The notes: generated by a model from the letters alone, not told the origin. DNA of 64,000 bases from an uncultured Rhodospirillales bacterium (GCA_903927615.1 CAIYNU010000023.1:1-64000), one strand, 5' to 3'; positions 1-9,558 are shown, counted from the stretch's first letter. Numbers and translations are program-made.

Positions 1-70
1 AAGGGCGGGGATGGACTCCGATTCTATACACAGCGCCAGCGGCAGACGCGCTCAATACCCAGGGTGAGTC

Positions 71-1114
71 TCAATGCCGCACCTGATCGGTATTTCCAGG
101 CGTTAAACCGACCCGTCGAATTCGCCAGCGGTATCCGTTGCGGGTCAGAAAGTGCAGGAATGGCCCGTTTGAACCGGGCGGCAGCAATTGGCTATAGGCC
201 TCTCGGCTGGGGTGAAGAGTGAAGTATTCCGCAAATAAATCGTTGAGTGTTCGGCCGTCTGGGTATTCGTTTGCATGGACCATGGCGGTATGGGTCAAGC
301 GTTCAGCGATAAACTCGAGATAGGACCGGACTTCGCAGAGTTCCATTTCCTGAAAAGAACAGACATTCATCGCGAAATCGATCTTATCGATGCCTGTTAA
401 CAAATCAAGTCGATAATGAGGTATCATGATTACATCGTATTTGGCAACATCGTCGGATGTAACCGGACGCGGGTCTTCCGGATCATAAATATAAATTTTA
501 GCCCCGGGATTGTTGGTCGCGATATAGGCCGATGAGATGACCAGCATCAATGGCAAATCAATCATGATGCAGGTGACTTTGTTCGGCATCAGAGTCAACA
601 GGTGATGCTCGATGCCCCCATAGCCTGGCCCGATCTCGAGGAACACGGTTCGCTGGTCGCCCCGATCGTCGAACAGACCCGCGCGCGCCAAATTACCGAG
701 GTAGGCCTGGACCCGGGCCAGATCGGGATTGACCAGACGCCCTTTGAAGTTCGTCCCCACGGCGATGGGGGGCGGCAGCGGCGGTTCGCCGATATGCAGC
801 CACTCCGGAAGATCGCCAGTATAGAATTTATAACGAACAGCTTCTGCATAGCGGGCGGGATCTGCCGATGGGATTGTGAACAGTAATTGACTCACGGCTT
901 CGCCCGTAAAGAACTCAGTATGCAACCTGATTTTCTTTAAACTTTCGGGAGATAGGTCTAAGATGTAACTAAGAACTTCATTGCCAAAGACCCACGGTGC
1001 CGCCAGACGGTCAATCCGGTGTCCATCAATATCGATCATCTTCTGAATACGGGCGCGAATGGTGGAAATATTGTTCGCTGTTCTCTCTTGATATTCCGGC
1101 ATATCCGACACCAT
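71..1114 (-). CDS. Putative SAM-dependent (sugar) O-methyltransferase
   Basis: The 347-aa protein has a Rossmann SAM-binding loop, FLEIGPGYGG, at about residues 158-167, followed by an acidic strand end (MIDLPLML) where the SAM ribose would bind. Overall layout resembles the putative sugar O-methyltransferase family found in polysaccharide loci; that assignment is from memory of the family and the substrate cannot be seen. There is no signal peptide or membrane segment, so it should be cytoplasmic. The first ATG is used; a second Met at residue 5 is an alternative start. It is isolated from its neighbours, and its upstream flank is unusually AT-rich for this window, which may mean it arrived by transfer. 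Confidence 0.6.
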   Translation of the reverse strand: MVSDMPEYQERTANNISTIRARIQKMIDIDGHRIDRLAAPWVFGNEVLSYILDLSPESLKKIRLHTEFFTGEAVSQLLFTIPSADPARYAEAVRYKFYTGDLPEWLHIGEPPLPPPIAVGTNFKGRLVNPDLARVQAYLGNLARAGLFDDRGDQRTVFLEIGPGYGGIEHHLLTLMPNKVTCIMIDLPLMLVISSAYIATNNPGAKIYIYDPEDPRPVTSDDVAKYDVIMIPHYRLDLLTGIDKIDFAMNVCSFQEMELCEVRSYLEFIAERLTHTAMVHANEYPDGRTLNDLFAEYFTLHPSREAYSQLLPPGSNGPFLHFLTRNGYRWRIRRVGLTPGNTDQVRH

Positions 1115-1559
1115 ATAATTTTATTGTGACTGCCCGATTTAACAAACGACCACTATCACGTCATAAGATGTGCGATGAATACAGTGTTTCTGATGAAAAC
1201 AATTTTGAGTCACCCACTCTCGCAGTCCATTGTCGTGGCTCCTGCGTGGTAACTGTTTAAGAACCTCGCATCCCTCAAGAGGGTAGCGCATGAAGTTCTT
1301 CAAGTCGACTCTTATGATCGACGATTATTTCAAAATACGGCAGTCGTCATGCATATTATTATATGCACATATAAAAGTATGGCGCATTAATGCTCTGAAT
1401 GGCGAGCAACGGACGGCGCATGACGCCCTTGACCGTCAACGAGTCCCGGCGACAACCCCGTTCATGGTGGGAGTTGTCAGATGTTTTGCAGGACGGCTCA
1501 AAAGTGCCCGCTCTGGAACCACGGCGGTCCGAACCAAGGTGCCGCGCCCAGAGCGTGGC
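1115..1559. other. Intergenic region, no gene seen
   Basis: This 445-bp gap separates the methyltransferase from radA. The part up to about 1400 is clearly richer in A and T than the rest of the window. I find no open frame with coding-like composition, no tRNA and no convincing terminator. It should hold the methyltransferase promoter, but no clear -35/-10 pair stands out. Confidence 0.5.
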
Positions 1560-2945
1560 TCAGGCTTTGCCCACCGGCCGGCCCGGCTGTTCCTGAAACA
1601 GCGGCAGCAGGTCGCCGAGTTCGCCGAATTCCAGGATGCGGATGGCGTCGTCGCCCCGCCGGCCCCGGGCGCGGCGCGGCACCAGGGCGCTGGCAAAGCC
1701 CAGCTTGGCCGCCTCCTTGAGCCGCAATTCGGTCTGGCTGACCGCGCGGACCTCGCCGGCGAGCCCGACCTCGCCGAACACCACCGCGTCGGACGGGACC
1801 GGGACGCCGGTCAGGGACGAGATCAGCGCGGCGGCGACCGCCAGATCCGCGGCGGGTTCGTTGATGCGCAGACCGCCCGCGACGTTGAGGTAGACGTCGT
1901 TGGCGCCCACCGAGACGCCGCACCGGGCCTCCAGCACCGCCAGCACCATGGCCAGCCGGCCGCCGTCCCAGCCGACCACCGCGCGTCGGGGCGTGCCCAG
2001 CGGCGACGGGGCCACCAGCGCCTGAATCTCCACCAGCAGCGGCCGGGTGCCTTCAATGCCGGCGAACACCGCGGCGCCCGAGACATCGCCCCGCCGTTCG
2101 GCCAGAAACAGCGCCGATGGGTTCGGGACCTCCGACAGGCCGTGGTCGGTCATCTCGAACACGCCGATTTCGTCGGTGGCGCCGAAGCGGTTCTTGACCG
2201 CCCGCAAAATCCGAAACTGGTGGCCGCGTTCGCCCTCGAAATAGAGAACGGTGTCGACCATGTGCTCCAGTACCCGGGGGCCGGCGATCGCCCCTTCCTT
2301 GGTGACGTGACCGACCAGCAGCATCACGGTGCCCCGGCGCTTGGCCACGCGAATCAGCTCCTGGGCGCTGGCGCGGACCTGGGCCACCGTGCCCGGGGCG
2401 CTGTCCAGGCTGTCCACCACCATGGTCTGGATGGAATCGATGACGCAAAAGTCGGGGCCGTTGGGGGCATCCAGCGCGGCCACGATGTCGCCGACATTGG
2501 TCGCCGCGGCAAGCTGAACCGGGGCGGTGGCGGTCCCCAGCCGGGTCGCGCGCATGCGAATCTGGTCGGTCGCTTCTTCGCCCGAGATGTAGGCGCAACG
2601 ATACCCGGCCGCCAGTCGGCACATCACCTGAAGCAGCAGGGTGGACTTGCCGATGCCCGGATCGCCGCCGATCAGCACCACCGATCCCCGGACCAGGCCG
2701 CCGCCCGCCACCCGGTCGAACTCGGCCATGCCGGTGACGCGGCGGGGCGATACCTCCGGGCTTCCCGACAGGTCGGCGAATTCCACCCGCCGTGCGCCCG
2801 CGCGGGCGCCGCGACCGGCCGCGCTGTCGCGCACCGCCTCCTCAACCAGCGTGTTCCACTCGCCGCAGGCATCGCATTTGCCGCCCCATTTCGGCGAGGC
2901 GGCGCCGCACGCCTGACAGACATATCGGTTGGTGGTTCGGGCCAC
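1560..2945 (-). CDS. radA: DNA repair protein RadA
   Basis: RadA (Sms) is a RecA-like ATPase with helicase/branch-migration activity that helps process recombination intermediates. The 461-aa protein has the full family layout: an N-terminal four-Cys zinc finger (C10, C13, C24, C27), a Walker A loop GGDPGIGKST around residue 100, the RadA-specific KNRFG motif in the core, and a C-terminal Lon-like domain ending near the stop. Length matches the family (about 450-460 aa). The start is GTG; the next residues ARTTNRYVC are typical of RadA N-termini. It is the last gene of the minus-strand run that begins at hypA, but it is separated by about 160 bp from the gene upstream, so its own promoter is likely. 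Confidence 0.95.
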   Translation of the reverse strand: MARTTNRYVCQACGAASPKWGGKCDACGEWNTLVEEAVRDSAAGRGARAGARRVEFADLSGSPEVSPRRVTGMAEFDRVAGGGLVRGSVVLIGGDPGIGKSTLLLQVMCRLAAGYRCAYISGEEATDQIRMRATRLGTATAPVQLAAATNVGDIVAALDAPNGPDFCVIDSIQTMVVDSLDSAPGTVAQVRASAQELIRVAKRRGTVMLLVGHVTKEGAIAGPRVLEHMVDTVLYFEGERGHQFRILRAVKNRFGATDEIGVFEMTDHGLSEVPNPSALFLAERRGDVSGAAVFAGIEGTRPLLVEIQALVAPSPLGTPRRAVVGWDGGRLAMVLAVLEARCGVSVGANDVYLNVAGGLRINEPAADLAVAAALISSLTGVPVPSDAVVFGEVGLAGEVRAVSQTELRLKEAAKLGFASALVPRRARGRRGDDAIRILEFGELGDLLPLFQEQPGRPVGKA

Positions 2946-3109
2946 AGTTTGCCGGGGCGGTTGTGGTGTTGCGGGAGGTTGTCGGGGCGGGACGGTAGCA
3001 CGGCGACCCGCCGATCGAGACCGAAATCGGCATCTTCAGCCGGGCCATGGCGTTGACAGCGCCGGCGAAGGGGAGCCGCGAGGTTCGGAATTTCAGCGTC
3101 CATCAGGGC

Positions 3110-4378
3110 TCAGGCGGCGGGAGCGGTCCCGACCGGTTTGGCCGCCTGACGTGCCGCGGCCCGGGCCAGGGCCTGGTATTTGTCCAGGTTACGCATCATC
3201 ACCTGGGAGACCGCGTCCGGACTGAGCGGCTCGGCCGGGAGCGGTGGCGGATCGGTGATCGGTTGGGCCGGATCCAGCGGCTGAACCGGTGGCGATTGCG
3301 GGGCCGCCAGCGGCTTGATCGGGGGGCCGCTGCTCAACGGGTTGATCACCGGCGCGGTCAGACGCATCGCCGGATTGGTTCCGGTGGGCAGGACCACACC
3401 CGGCGGTCTGGCCGGTCGTGCGGGCATGGCGGCGCGGGCGGCCAGCGGGGCGCCGGCCGGTGATCCCGGCCCGGCTCCGGCGGCCGGCGGGCTTGCCGGC
3501 GGTACGCCGGTCGGTGAGGGCGCAGCCATTGCCGCGGTCTGGAAGGTGCCGGTGAAGCGCCGGGGCGGGACGATGGTCGGGGGCGGCGGCGGGTTGGGGT
3601 TGTTGGCCACCACGCCGTGGCTGGATAGCCGGGTGAGATGGGATGAACCGTTCGCGGGCAGTCCCGGGATGAGCGGGCCGGGTCCTTCGGCCGGCGCCGC
3701 CGCCGCCGCAAACATCTGGGACTGGGCCGTCTGGGCTTGGGCCGCCTGGGACTGGGGCGTTTGCGGGCCGGGTGTCGAGGCGCCCGACGTCACCTGGCCG
3801 CCCCCGGCCAGGTCCAACGCCAACTGGTGCAGGGCCGCCTGGTTGGCGTCGGCGACGGTGATCGACGGGGCCGGCGGGGGTTGGGCTGTGGCTGGCTTGG
3901 CGTCCGGTTGGGCTGCCGCCACCTGGGTGGCATCGGCATCTTCGCCGGTGAGGAAGGAGATCACCGCATCTTCGGGGTCAAAGCCGGCCACTTCATGGAA
4001 CAGCACCATTCCGGTGGCGATGGCGCCGCCCACCAGCCCGCCATACAGCAGCCCGCCGAGGATGCTGCCTTGGGGCCGGATGGTGTCTCCGGAAAAATGC
4101 CGGTAAATGCCGTCGATGATCGGAAGTTGCTGGAGCGGGTTGACGGCGTCGATGATGTCGCTGAACGTCAGGAACGGCTGGCTGGACTCCGCGGCCTTGG
4201 CGGTCGGGGCGTCGCCCGCCGACAGGCCGCTGGGCGGTGTGGGAGAGGCGGCGCCGGGGCTGGCCGGCGTTGTTGAAGCCGGATGCCCGACCACCCGGGC
4301 CCGCACCACCGGAACGGCGGCGGCCAACTTGTCCCAATCGGTGCCGGCGAAGGCTTGGGTGAAGGGATCAAGGGACAT
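3110..4378 (-). CDS. Pro/Ala-rich hypothetical protein with one membrane-like segment
   Basis: This 422-aa protein is not recognised. It has a short ordered N-terminus (MSLDPFTQAF...), a long low-complexity region rich in Pro, Ala, Gly and Gln (including many AQxAQ-like runs), one Gly-rich hydrophobic stretch of about 20 residues around positions 105-130 that could be a membrane helix, and an ordered C-terminal tail. The ATG at 4378 is preferred; an in-frame GTG at 4417 would add 13 residues. The Ala/Pro composition is partly what high GC produces in a disordered protein, but the frame is open throughout and has no better overlapping alternative. Function unknown. Confidence 0.6.
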   Translation of the reverse strand: MSLDPFTQAFAGTDWDKLAAAVPVVRARVVGHPASTTPASPGAASPTPPSGLSAGDAPTAKAAESSQPFLTFSDIIDAVNPLQQLPIIDGIYRHFSGDTIRPQGSILGGLLYGGLVGGAIATGMVLFHEVAGFDPEDAVISFLTGEDADATQVAAAQPDAKPATAQPPPAPSITVADANQAALHQLALDLAGGGQVTSGASTPGPQTPQSQAAQAQTAQSQMFAAAAAPAEGPGPLIPGLPANGSSHLTRLSSHGVVANNPNPPPPPTIVPPRRFTGTFQTAAMAAPSPTGVPPASPPAAGAGPGSPAGAPLAARAAMPARPARPPGVVLPTGTNPAMRLTAPVINPLSSGPPIKPLAAPQSPPVQPLDPAQPITDPPPLPAEPLSPDAVSQVMMRNLDKYQALARAAARQAAKPVGTAPAA

Positions 4379-4532
4379 GGTGCGGCCTTTGGCTTCGGTC
4401 GTTATGACCACACGCACGTTTCATGCCGGAGCCCGGGGCCGCTTTCCCACGGCCCGCGGGCGGGTGCCGCCCGGTCCGGGGGCGAGAACAAACTGCCGGC
4501 CCGGCAACAATTGCCGGGGGGCGTTCGACGGC

Positions 4533-5171
4533 TTACGGCAGAAGGATCAATTTCAGTCCCAGGGCCATGAACAGGGCGCCGGCGGCCCGATCCAGCCAGC
4601 AGCCGAACCCCGGCCAGCGGCTCAGCCGGGTCCCGATCCAACCGGCCCCGGCGCCGATCGCGCCGAAGATCACCGCGGCCTGGATCGTGAACAGGACGCC
4701 CAGTTGGGCCATCTGGACTCCGGGCAGGCCCCGGGACGACACCACGAACTGCGGCAGAAACGCCAGGAAGAACAGGATCACTTTGGGATTGACGGCATTG
4801 GCCAGCAGCCCGCGGCGAAACAGGACGCCGGGGGCGCGGCCATCCAATCGGCCGGCGGCGCCGGACCGGCCGCCCGGTGCCGGTGCCGCGGTCAGCGCCT
4901 TGAGCCCCAACCAGACCAGATAGCCGCCGCCGCACAGCTTGAAGGTGCCGAAGGCCAAGGGCGACGCCGCAATCAGCATGCTGACGCCCAATGCCGCCAG
5001 TGCGGTGTGGCTGAGGCAACCGCAGGCACAGCCCAGTCCGAAGGCCATCCCGGCCCGGCGGCCCCGGGCCGCGGCCAGGCTCAGCACCATCAGGTTGTCC
5101 GGCCCCGGTGCCAGCGTGATGACCACGGCCATGGCCAGAAAGCTCGCGGCCTGGTCGATGCCGATCAGCAC
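4533..5171 (-). CDS. LysE/RhtB-family amino-acid exporter
   Basis: The 212-aa protein is an inner-membrane exporter of the LysE/RhtB type, with about six hydrophobic segments. The family signature is in the first helix: a run ending in LAPGPDNLMVL (family pattern xPGPxx), followed by the basic loop AAARGRRAGM. The start is GTG, ten bases after the hypC stop, so it is probably co-transcribed with the hyp genes; a functional link to hydrogenase is not obvious. Substrate cannot be told from sequence (Lys, Thr and homoserine lactones are known for the family). Confidence 0.85.
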   Translation of the reverse strand: MLIGIDQAASFLAMAVVITLAPGPDNLMVLSLAAARGRRAGMAFGLGCACGCLSHTALAALGVSMLIAASPLAFGTFKLCGGGYLVWLGLKALTAAPAPGGRSGAAGRLDGRAPGVLFRRGLLANAVNPKVILFFLAFLPQFVVSSRGLPGVQMAQLGVLFTIQAAVIFGAIGAGAGWIGTRLSRWPGFGCWLDRAAGALFMALGLKLILLP

Positions 5172-5181
5172 GGGGCCGTCT

Positions 5182-5421
5182 TCACGCGGTCAGCGCCAGG
5201 GCCCGGTCGTTCCCCACCGAGGCGAGCATGGCCAGGGTGCGTTCGGCCTCGACGCGGTCGAGTTTGCTCAGGGCATAGCCGACATGGACGATCACGTAAT
5301 CATCCACCGCCACGTCCTCGACCAACGCCAGAGAAATGGTGAGCTTGACGCCGCCAAGGTCGACGGTGGCGCGCTCGTCGTCGTGGCATTCGATGACACG
5401 GGCAGGAACGGCCAGGCACAT
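5182..5421 (-). CDS. hypC: Hydrogenase maturation chaperone HypC
   Basis: HypC (79 aa) is the small chaperone that, with HypD, carries the Fe(CN)2CO unit to the large subunit of [NiFe]-hydrogenase. The N-terminus MCLAVPARV is the family hallmark, and Cys2 is the essential metal-binding residue. The central DLGGVK and the VDDYVIVHVGYAL segment are also typical. It lies about 60 bp downstream of hypF on the same strand. The usual next genes, hypD and hypE, are absent: a LysE exporter follows instead, so the rest of the pathway must be elsewhere in the genome. Confidence 0.95.
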   Translation of the reverse strand: MCLAVPARVIECHDDERATVDLGGVKLTISLALVEDVAVDDYVIVHVGYALSKLDRVEAERTLAMLASVGNDRALALTA

Positions 5422-5484
5422 GGGGTGGGTTCTCCTGTGTGAAAAGGCAGGCTTAACGCAAGGGCAGACCTTTGCCGGTGTGGC

Positions 5485-7857
5485 TTAACCGCCGGTTTCC
5501 GTCAGCCGTTCCACCGCGACCCAGGCCTGACCCAGGGCCAGCCCGCCATCGTTGGACGGCGCCTCCCGGGCCAACCAGGCGGTCAGGCCATGGGCGGACA
5601 GGCCCGTGACCAGCCCTTCGGCCAGCACCCGGTTGATCAGGCACCCGCCGCCCAACACCACGGTCCCGGTGCCCAAAGCCGCCGCCGCCGGCACCAGCCA
5701 GCCAACCAGCGCCGCCACCAGGGTGCCGTGGAACAACTCGGCGCCCCGGGTCGGCGTGTCCACCTCCAGCAATGCCTCCAACAGCGGCAGCAGGTCAAGC
5801 ACGCTGTGACCGGCGCCGGTGTCGGGGGGGTGATCGATGCGCCAGCCGTCGGGGATCACCCGGGGGGTGCGGACCAGGGATTCCAGCACCATCGGCGCCT
5901 CGCCCTCGAAGCCCGCCACCGGTCGGACGCCGAGCACGCCGCACGCCGCATCGAACCAGCGACCGCAGGAACTGGTCAGCGGCGCCGGCATACCGGCCTC
6001 GAGCAGTCCGGCCAGGGCGGCGGCCGGGCCATGGCGGCCGAGCCGAGCGGGAATCTCGCGGCCCCGGCCCATCCGGTGCAACGCCGCCGCCGCCATCCGC
6101 CAGGGCTCGCGCGCCGCCCGGTCGCCGCCGGGTTGAGCCAGGGGGGCCAGATGGCCCAGCCGATCCCAGCGAGCCCCCTCGATCCCCAGCATCTCGCCGC
6201 CCCAGGCGCCGTCATCCTCACCCAGCCCGAAGCCGTCCAGCGCCAATCCGAGCACCGGACCGGCCAACCGGTGCTCGGCGATCACCGCCGCCAGATGGGC
6301 GTGGTGATGCTGAACCGCGAGACAGGGCACGCCCCAGCCGGCGGCGCGGGTTTCGGCAAAGTGGCTGGACAGGAAGTCGGGGTGGCGATCCCGGGCGACC
6401 GCCACCGGCACGACGTCGAGAAGGTCCAGCAAGTGTTGCACGGTTTCCTCGAAGAAGCCGAAGCCGGCGGCGGTATCAAGGTCGCCGATGTGTTGGGACA
6501 GGAACGCCTGATCGTTCCGGGTGACGCACACCGTGCTTTTGAGGTGCCCGCCGACCGCCAGCACCGGCGGCACCGCCCGGGCCAGCGCGATGGGATTGGG
6601 CACCAGACCCCGGCCGCGACGGATCACCGAGGGCGCTCCGGCAATCACCCGCAGCACCGAATCATCGGCGCGGATCACGATCTCGCGGTCATGATCGGCG
6701 ATCCGGTCGGCAATTCCGGCCAGGCGTCCGGCGGCCTCGTCATTGCCGATGGCCAGCGGCTCGCCGCCCGGATTGGCGCTGGTCATGACCAGCGCCAGAT
6801 GCCCGGGGTCCGTGGCGGCCGACGGGGCGGGGGCGCCATCGGTCAGCCAGCCGGTGCCGGCCGGCCGGCCGGCGGCCTCATGGAACAGCAGGTAATGAAG
6901 CGGCGTATAGGGCAGCATCACCCCCAGCCAGGCCAAGTCGGGAGCCAGGTCCGGGGCCAGGTCGGGGGGGGAGAGCGGGCCGCCGCCGGGGTCGGGTTCG
7001 TGGCGGCGCAGCAGCACGATGGGCCGGACGGACCCCGACAGCAGCGCGGCCTCGACCGGCGAGACCGTCGCCAGACGCCGGGCGGCGGCCAGGCTGGCGA
7101 CCATCACCGCAAACGGTTTGCCGTCCCGTTGTTTGGCCCTGCGCAGGCGGGCCACCGCCTGCGGGTTGCGGGCGTCGCACGCCAGGTGGAAACCGCCCAG
7201 CCCCTTGAGGCCGACCACCAGGCCCGCAGACAGCCAGCCCGCAATCTCGGCAATGGAATGAGACAGGCGCGGACCGCAGACCGGGCAACAGGTCGGCTGG
7301 GCGTGGAAGCGTCGATCGGCCGGGTCCCGGTATTCGGCGGCGCAGGCCGGGCACAGGGCGAAGCCCGACATGCTGGTCTGGGGCCGGTCGTAAGGCAGCC
7401 GCCGGGTCAGGGTAAAGCGCGGTCCGCAATGGGTGCAGTTCAGGAAGGGGTAGCGGTAACGGCGGTCGGTCGGGTCGAACAGCTCGGCAAGGCACGCCTC
7501 GCACACCGCGGCATCGGCGCCGATGGCCGTGCTCATGGGCTGATCGCGATCGCTCGGGAGGATGGTGAAGCCGGTGTCGTCCCGGACCGGCCGGTCGGAG
7601 ACGTCAACGCCGGACATTCGGGCCAGCGGCGGCGCCTCCCGCTCCAACGCCCGGACAAAATCGGCGATGGCCAGGGGCCGGCCCTGGACCTCCAGTTCCA
7701 CGCCGCCGCCGTCGTTGCGCACCCAGCCCGAGAGTTCCAGCCGTTCGGCCAGCGCGTAAACGAACGGCCGGAAGCCGACGCCCTGGACCTGACCGCGGAC
7801 CCGAACATAGAGACGGCGCCGGATTTCGGATTCGGCGGTCAAGACGGATTCGGTCAT
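5485..7857 (-). CDS. hypF: Carbamoyltransferase HypF, [NiFe]-hydrogenase maturation
   Basis: HypF uses carbamoyl phosphate and ATP to make the thiocarboxamide on HypE that becomes the cyanide ligands of [NiFe]-hydrogenase. Domains in order: acylphosphatase (VRGQVQGVGFRPFVY, close to the N-terminus), two zinc fingers (CEAC...CTHC and CPAC...CPVC, about residues 110-190), a YrdC-like nucleotide-binding domain (KGLGGFHLAC) and a Kae1-like domain (QHHHAHLAAV, LDGFGLGEDG-like, VVLGGGCLINR). With the ATG at 7857 it is 790 aa, slightly longer than usual. A GTG at 7884 would add nine residues containing a repeated ESVL tetrapeptide, from a short direct repeat in the DNA. It follows the small membrane-protein gene closely. 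Confidence 0.95.
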   Translation of the reverse strand: MTESVLTAESEIRRRLYVRVRGQVQGVGFRPFVYALAERLELSGWVRNDGGGVELEVQGRPLAIADFVRALEREAPPLARMSGVDVSDRPVRDDTGFTILPSDRDQPMSTAIGADAAVCEACLAELFDPTDRRYRYPFLNCTHCGPRFTLTRRLPYDRPQTSMSGFALCPACAAEYRDPADRRFHAQPTCCPVCGPRLSHSIAEIAGWLSAGLVVGLKGLGGFHLACDARNPQAVARLRRAKQRDGKPFAVMVASLAAARRLATVSPVEAALLSGSVRPIVLLRRHEPDPGGGPLSPPDLAPDLAPDLAWLGVMLPYTPLHYLLFHEAAGRPAGTGWLTDGAPAPSAATDPGHLALVMTSANPGGEPLAIGNDEAAGRLAGIADRIADHDREIVIRADDSVLRVIAGAPSVIRRGRGLVPNPIALARAVPPVLAVGGHLKSTVCVTRNDQAFLSQHIGDLDTAAGFGFFEETVQHLLDLLDVVPVAVARDRHPDFLSSHFAETRAAGWGVPCLAVQHHHAHLAAVIAEHRLAGPVLGLALDGFGLGEDDGAWGGEMLGIEGARWDRLGHLAPLAQPGGDRAAREPWRMAAAALHRMGRGREIPARLGRHGPAAALAGLLEAGMPAPLTSSCGRWFDAACGVLGVRPVAGFEGEAPMVLESLVRTPRVIPDGWRIDHPPDTGAGHSVLDLLPLLEALLEVDTPTRGAELFHGTLVAALVGWLVPAAAALGTGTVVLGGGCLINRVLAEGLVTGLSAHGLTAWLAREAPSNDGGLALGQAWVAVERLTETGG

Positions 7858-7888
7858 CAAGACGGATTCTGCGGTCGGCGGCACCGGG

Positions 7889-8218
7889 TCAATACTGGCG
7901 GTTGCGCATGAACCGGAAAATCGTGTCCAAACCCAGGATCAGCACGGTCATGATCGGGACCGTCTTGAGCAGCGACAGGGCGTCGTAACGATGGGAGGCG
8001 GGCATCGCGGCGTCGAAAATGTACCAGACAAAGTACGGCATCATGCTGATGATCGAGACCCACAGGAAATGCTCAAGCGGGCGATTGAGGAAGCGCCGGA
8101 ACAAAAACAGAAACAAACCGGTAAACATGATCGACAGAATTAGCCGGGAGATTTCATCATAGACCGTGCCCATGTAGACGATCAGTATCAACCCGATGAT
8201 CGTTGCAATCATGCCCAC
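7889..8218 (-). CDS. Small multi-helix membrane protein within the hyp cluster
   Basis: This 109-aa protein is not recognised. It is very hydrophobic, with about four likely helices (residues 3-23, 27-43, 49-69 and 84-104), a basic loop RRFLNRPLEH in the middle and a short basic tail RFMRNRQY. The gene sits 51 bp after hypB and at most 31 bp before hypF, on the same strand, so it is part of the hyp transcription unit. Position suggests a role linked to hydrogenase maturation or metal handling, but nothing in the sequence (no metal-binding Cys or clustered His) proves it. It could simply be a passenger. Confidence 0.75.
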   Translation of the reverse strand: MGMIATIIGLILIVYMGTVYDEISRLILSIMFTGLFLFLFRRFLNRPLEHFLWVSIISMMPYFVWYIFDAAMPASHRYDALSLLKTVPIMTVLILGLDTIFRFMRNRQY

Positions 8219-8269
8219 TGCCCCTGATCGTGCCGTTGCGCTGGTCTGGGTCCGGCCGATCGGTTCCGG

Positions 8270-9217
8270 TCACCGGTCACCGGTGTCACGGCCGCTGCGC
8301 GCCGCGGCGATGCCGGTTTCCAGCCACTGATACCAACGGTCGAGTCCCACACCCGTGCTGGCCGACAGTTCGACCACCTCCAGGCCCGGCTTGATGCGGC
8401 GAGCATAATCGACCAGACGGCCAACATCAAAGGTGAGGTGAGGGAGCAGGTCAATCTTGTTGACTACCAGCAAATCGGCGGCGGCGATCATGTTGGGGTA
8501 CTTGAGCGGTTTATCCTCGCCCTCGGTGGTCGACAGCACCACCACCCGTCGGGTCTGACCCAGGTCAAAGCCGGCCGGGCAGACCAGATTCCCGACATTC
8601 TCGATAAAGAGAACGCTTTCGACGGCCAGTCCCAACCGGCCCACCGCCCGCGTCACCATCAGGGCGTCGAGGTGGCAGCCGGTGCCGGTATTCACCTGAA
8701 CCGCCGGGGTGCCGGTGGCACGGATGCGGTCGGCGTCCATGCTGGTCTGCTGGTCGCCTTCGATCACCGCCGCCGGAAAGCGGTCCTTGAGGTCGGTCAG
8801 GGTCCGCACCAGCAGTGTCGTCTTGCCGGCCCCGGGACTGGACATCAGATTGACCGAAAACACCCCGGCGGCGGCGAACAATGCGCGGTTGGTGGCGGCA
8901 TAGGCGTTGTTCTTGGCCAGGATGTCCTGCTCGACCCGAAGCAACCGGGTCGCCGGTCCCTCACCCCGGTGATGATCATGATGATGATCATGGTGATGAT
9001 CGGAATGAGGGTGGGTTACGGCGTGGTGGTGGTCATGGCCAGGACCACCACCACCACCACCACCACCGTGACGATGGCGGTGAACGGTCCCGTCGGGGCC
9101 GACATGCTCGTGCTCATGCCCCTGGTCGCCCTCGTGATGATGGCCATGCCGAGGGGGGGCGGTTTCCTCGCCCGTGCCGTCAACCGGGATGCCGCTACAA
9201 CCGCATACCCCACACAT
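8270..9217 (-). CDS. hypB: Hydrogenase nickel-insertion GTPase HypB, His-rich form
   Basis: HypB (315 aa) is the GTPase that, with HypA, inserts nickel into the hydrogenase large subunit. It opens with MCGVCGCSG, matching the N-terminal high-affinity nickel site (CxxCGC). Residues of roughly 20-85 form a His-, Asp- and Gly-rich stretch with clusters such as [13 protein letters not shown] and a run of eight Gly, like HypB proteins that also store nickel. The GTPase core follows: P-loop [20 protein letters not shown] and NKIDL. The ATG at 9217 overlaps the hypA TGA (ATGA); a GTG one codon upstream is possible but gives an atypical MMCGVC start. Confidence 0.95.
   Translation of the reverse strand: MCGVCGCSGIPVDGTGEETAPPRHGHHHEGDQGHEHEHVGPDGTVHRHRHGGGGGGGGPGHDHHHAVTHPHSDHHHDHHHDHHRGEGPATRLLRVEQDILAKNNAYAATNRALFAAAGVFSVNLMSSPGAGKTTLLVRTLTDLKDRFPAAVIEGDQQTSMDADRIRATGTPAVQVNTGTGCHLDALMVTRAVGRLGLAVESVLFIENVGNLVCPAGFDLGQTRRVVVLSTTEGEDKPLKYPNMIAAADLLVVNKIDLLPHLTFDVGRLVDYARRIKPGLEVVELSASTGVGLDRWYQWLETGIAAARSGRDTGDR
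9044..9067. repeat. (ACC)8 trinucleotide repeat inside hypB
   Basis: Eight perfect ACC units on the plus strand, read as GGT on the coding strand, encode eight consecutive glycines in the His-rich region of HypB. Such a tract can change length by slippage in steps of one glycine without breaking the frame. It is flanked by His-coding ATG/ATC-type repeats (about 8968-9000). Confidence 0.9.
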
Positions 9218-9558
9218 CACGCAACCTCCAGTTCCAGGACTCGCAAATCGTCACCGCCGACCAGTACCCATCGGTGTTCGCCACAGAGCGGGCAGGGACA
9301 CTCCCGCCCGGCGATCGTCACCACGGTTTCGCAGGACAGACAGTGGGCGCGACCGGGGGGGCGGTCGATCTCCAACCGGGCACCTTCGGCCAGGGTGCCG
9401 CGGCTGACCGCGTCGAAGCAGAACTCTATCGCGTTCGGCGCCACCGAGGAAAGGGCGCCGATGGCGATTCGAACCCGGAGCACCCGGCAAGCCCCGCCGG
9501 TCTCGGCTTGCCGGCAGACGACGTCGACAATTCCCTGACTCAATGCCAGTTCATGCAT
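9217..9558 (-). CDS. hypA: Hydrogenase nickel-insertion protein HypA
   Basis: HypA (113 aa) delivers nickel together with HypB. The start MHELALSQ has the nickel-binding His2 of the family. A structural zinc site is formed by CLSC (about residues 73-76) and a second Cys pair in CPLC near residue 92. Length equals that of typical HypA. The start at 9558 is supported by GAGAGG seven to eight bases upstream; the frame stays open for a long way upstream but that part has no family similarity. The stop overlaps the hypB start by four bases, indicating translational coupling. It is the first gene of the hyp unit. Confidence 0.95.
   Translation of the reverse strand: MHELALSQGIVDVVCRQAETGGACRVLRVRIAIGALSSVAPNAIEFCFDAVSRGTLAEGARLEIDRPPGRAHCLSCETVVTIAGRECPCPLCGEHRWVLVGGDDLRVLELEVA

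Noticed and set aside
1290..3056. Long plus-strand frame of 588 codons opposite radA
   Set aside because: Antisense to radA; composition is Arg/Ala/Gly/Pro-rich as expected from a shadow of a GC-rich gene, with no domain similarity.
5590..7911. Long plus-strand frame of 773 codons opposite hypF
   Set aside because: Shadow of hypF, which carries all family motifs on the other strand.
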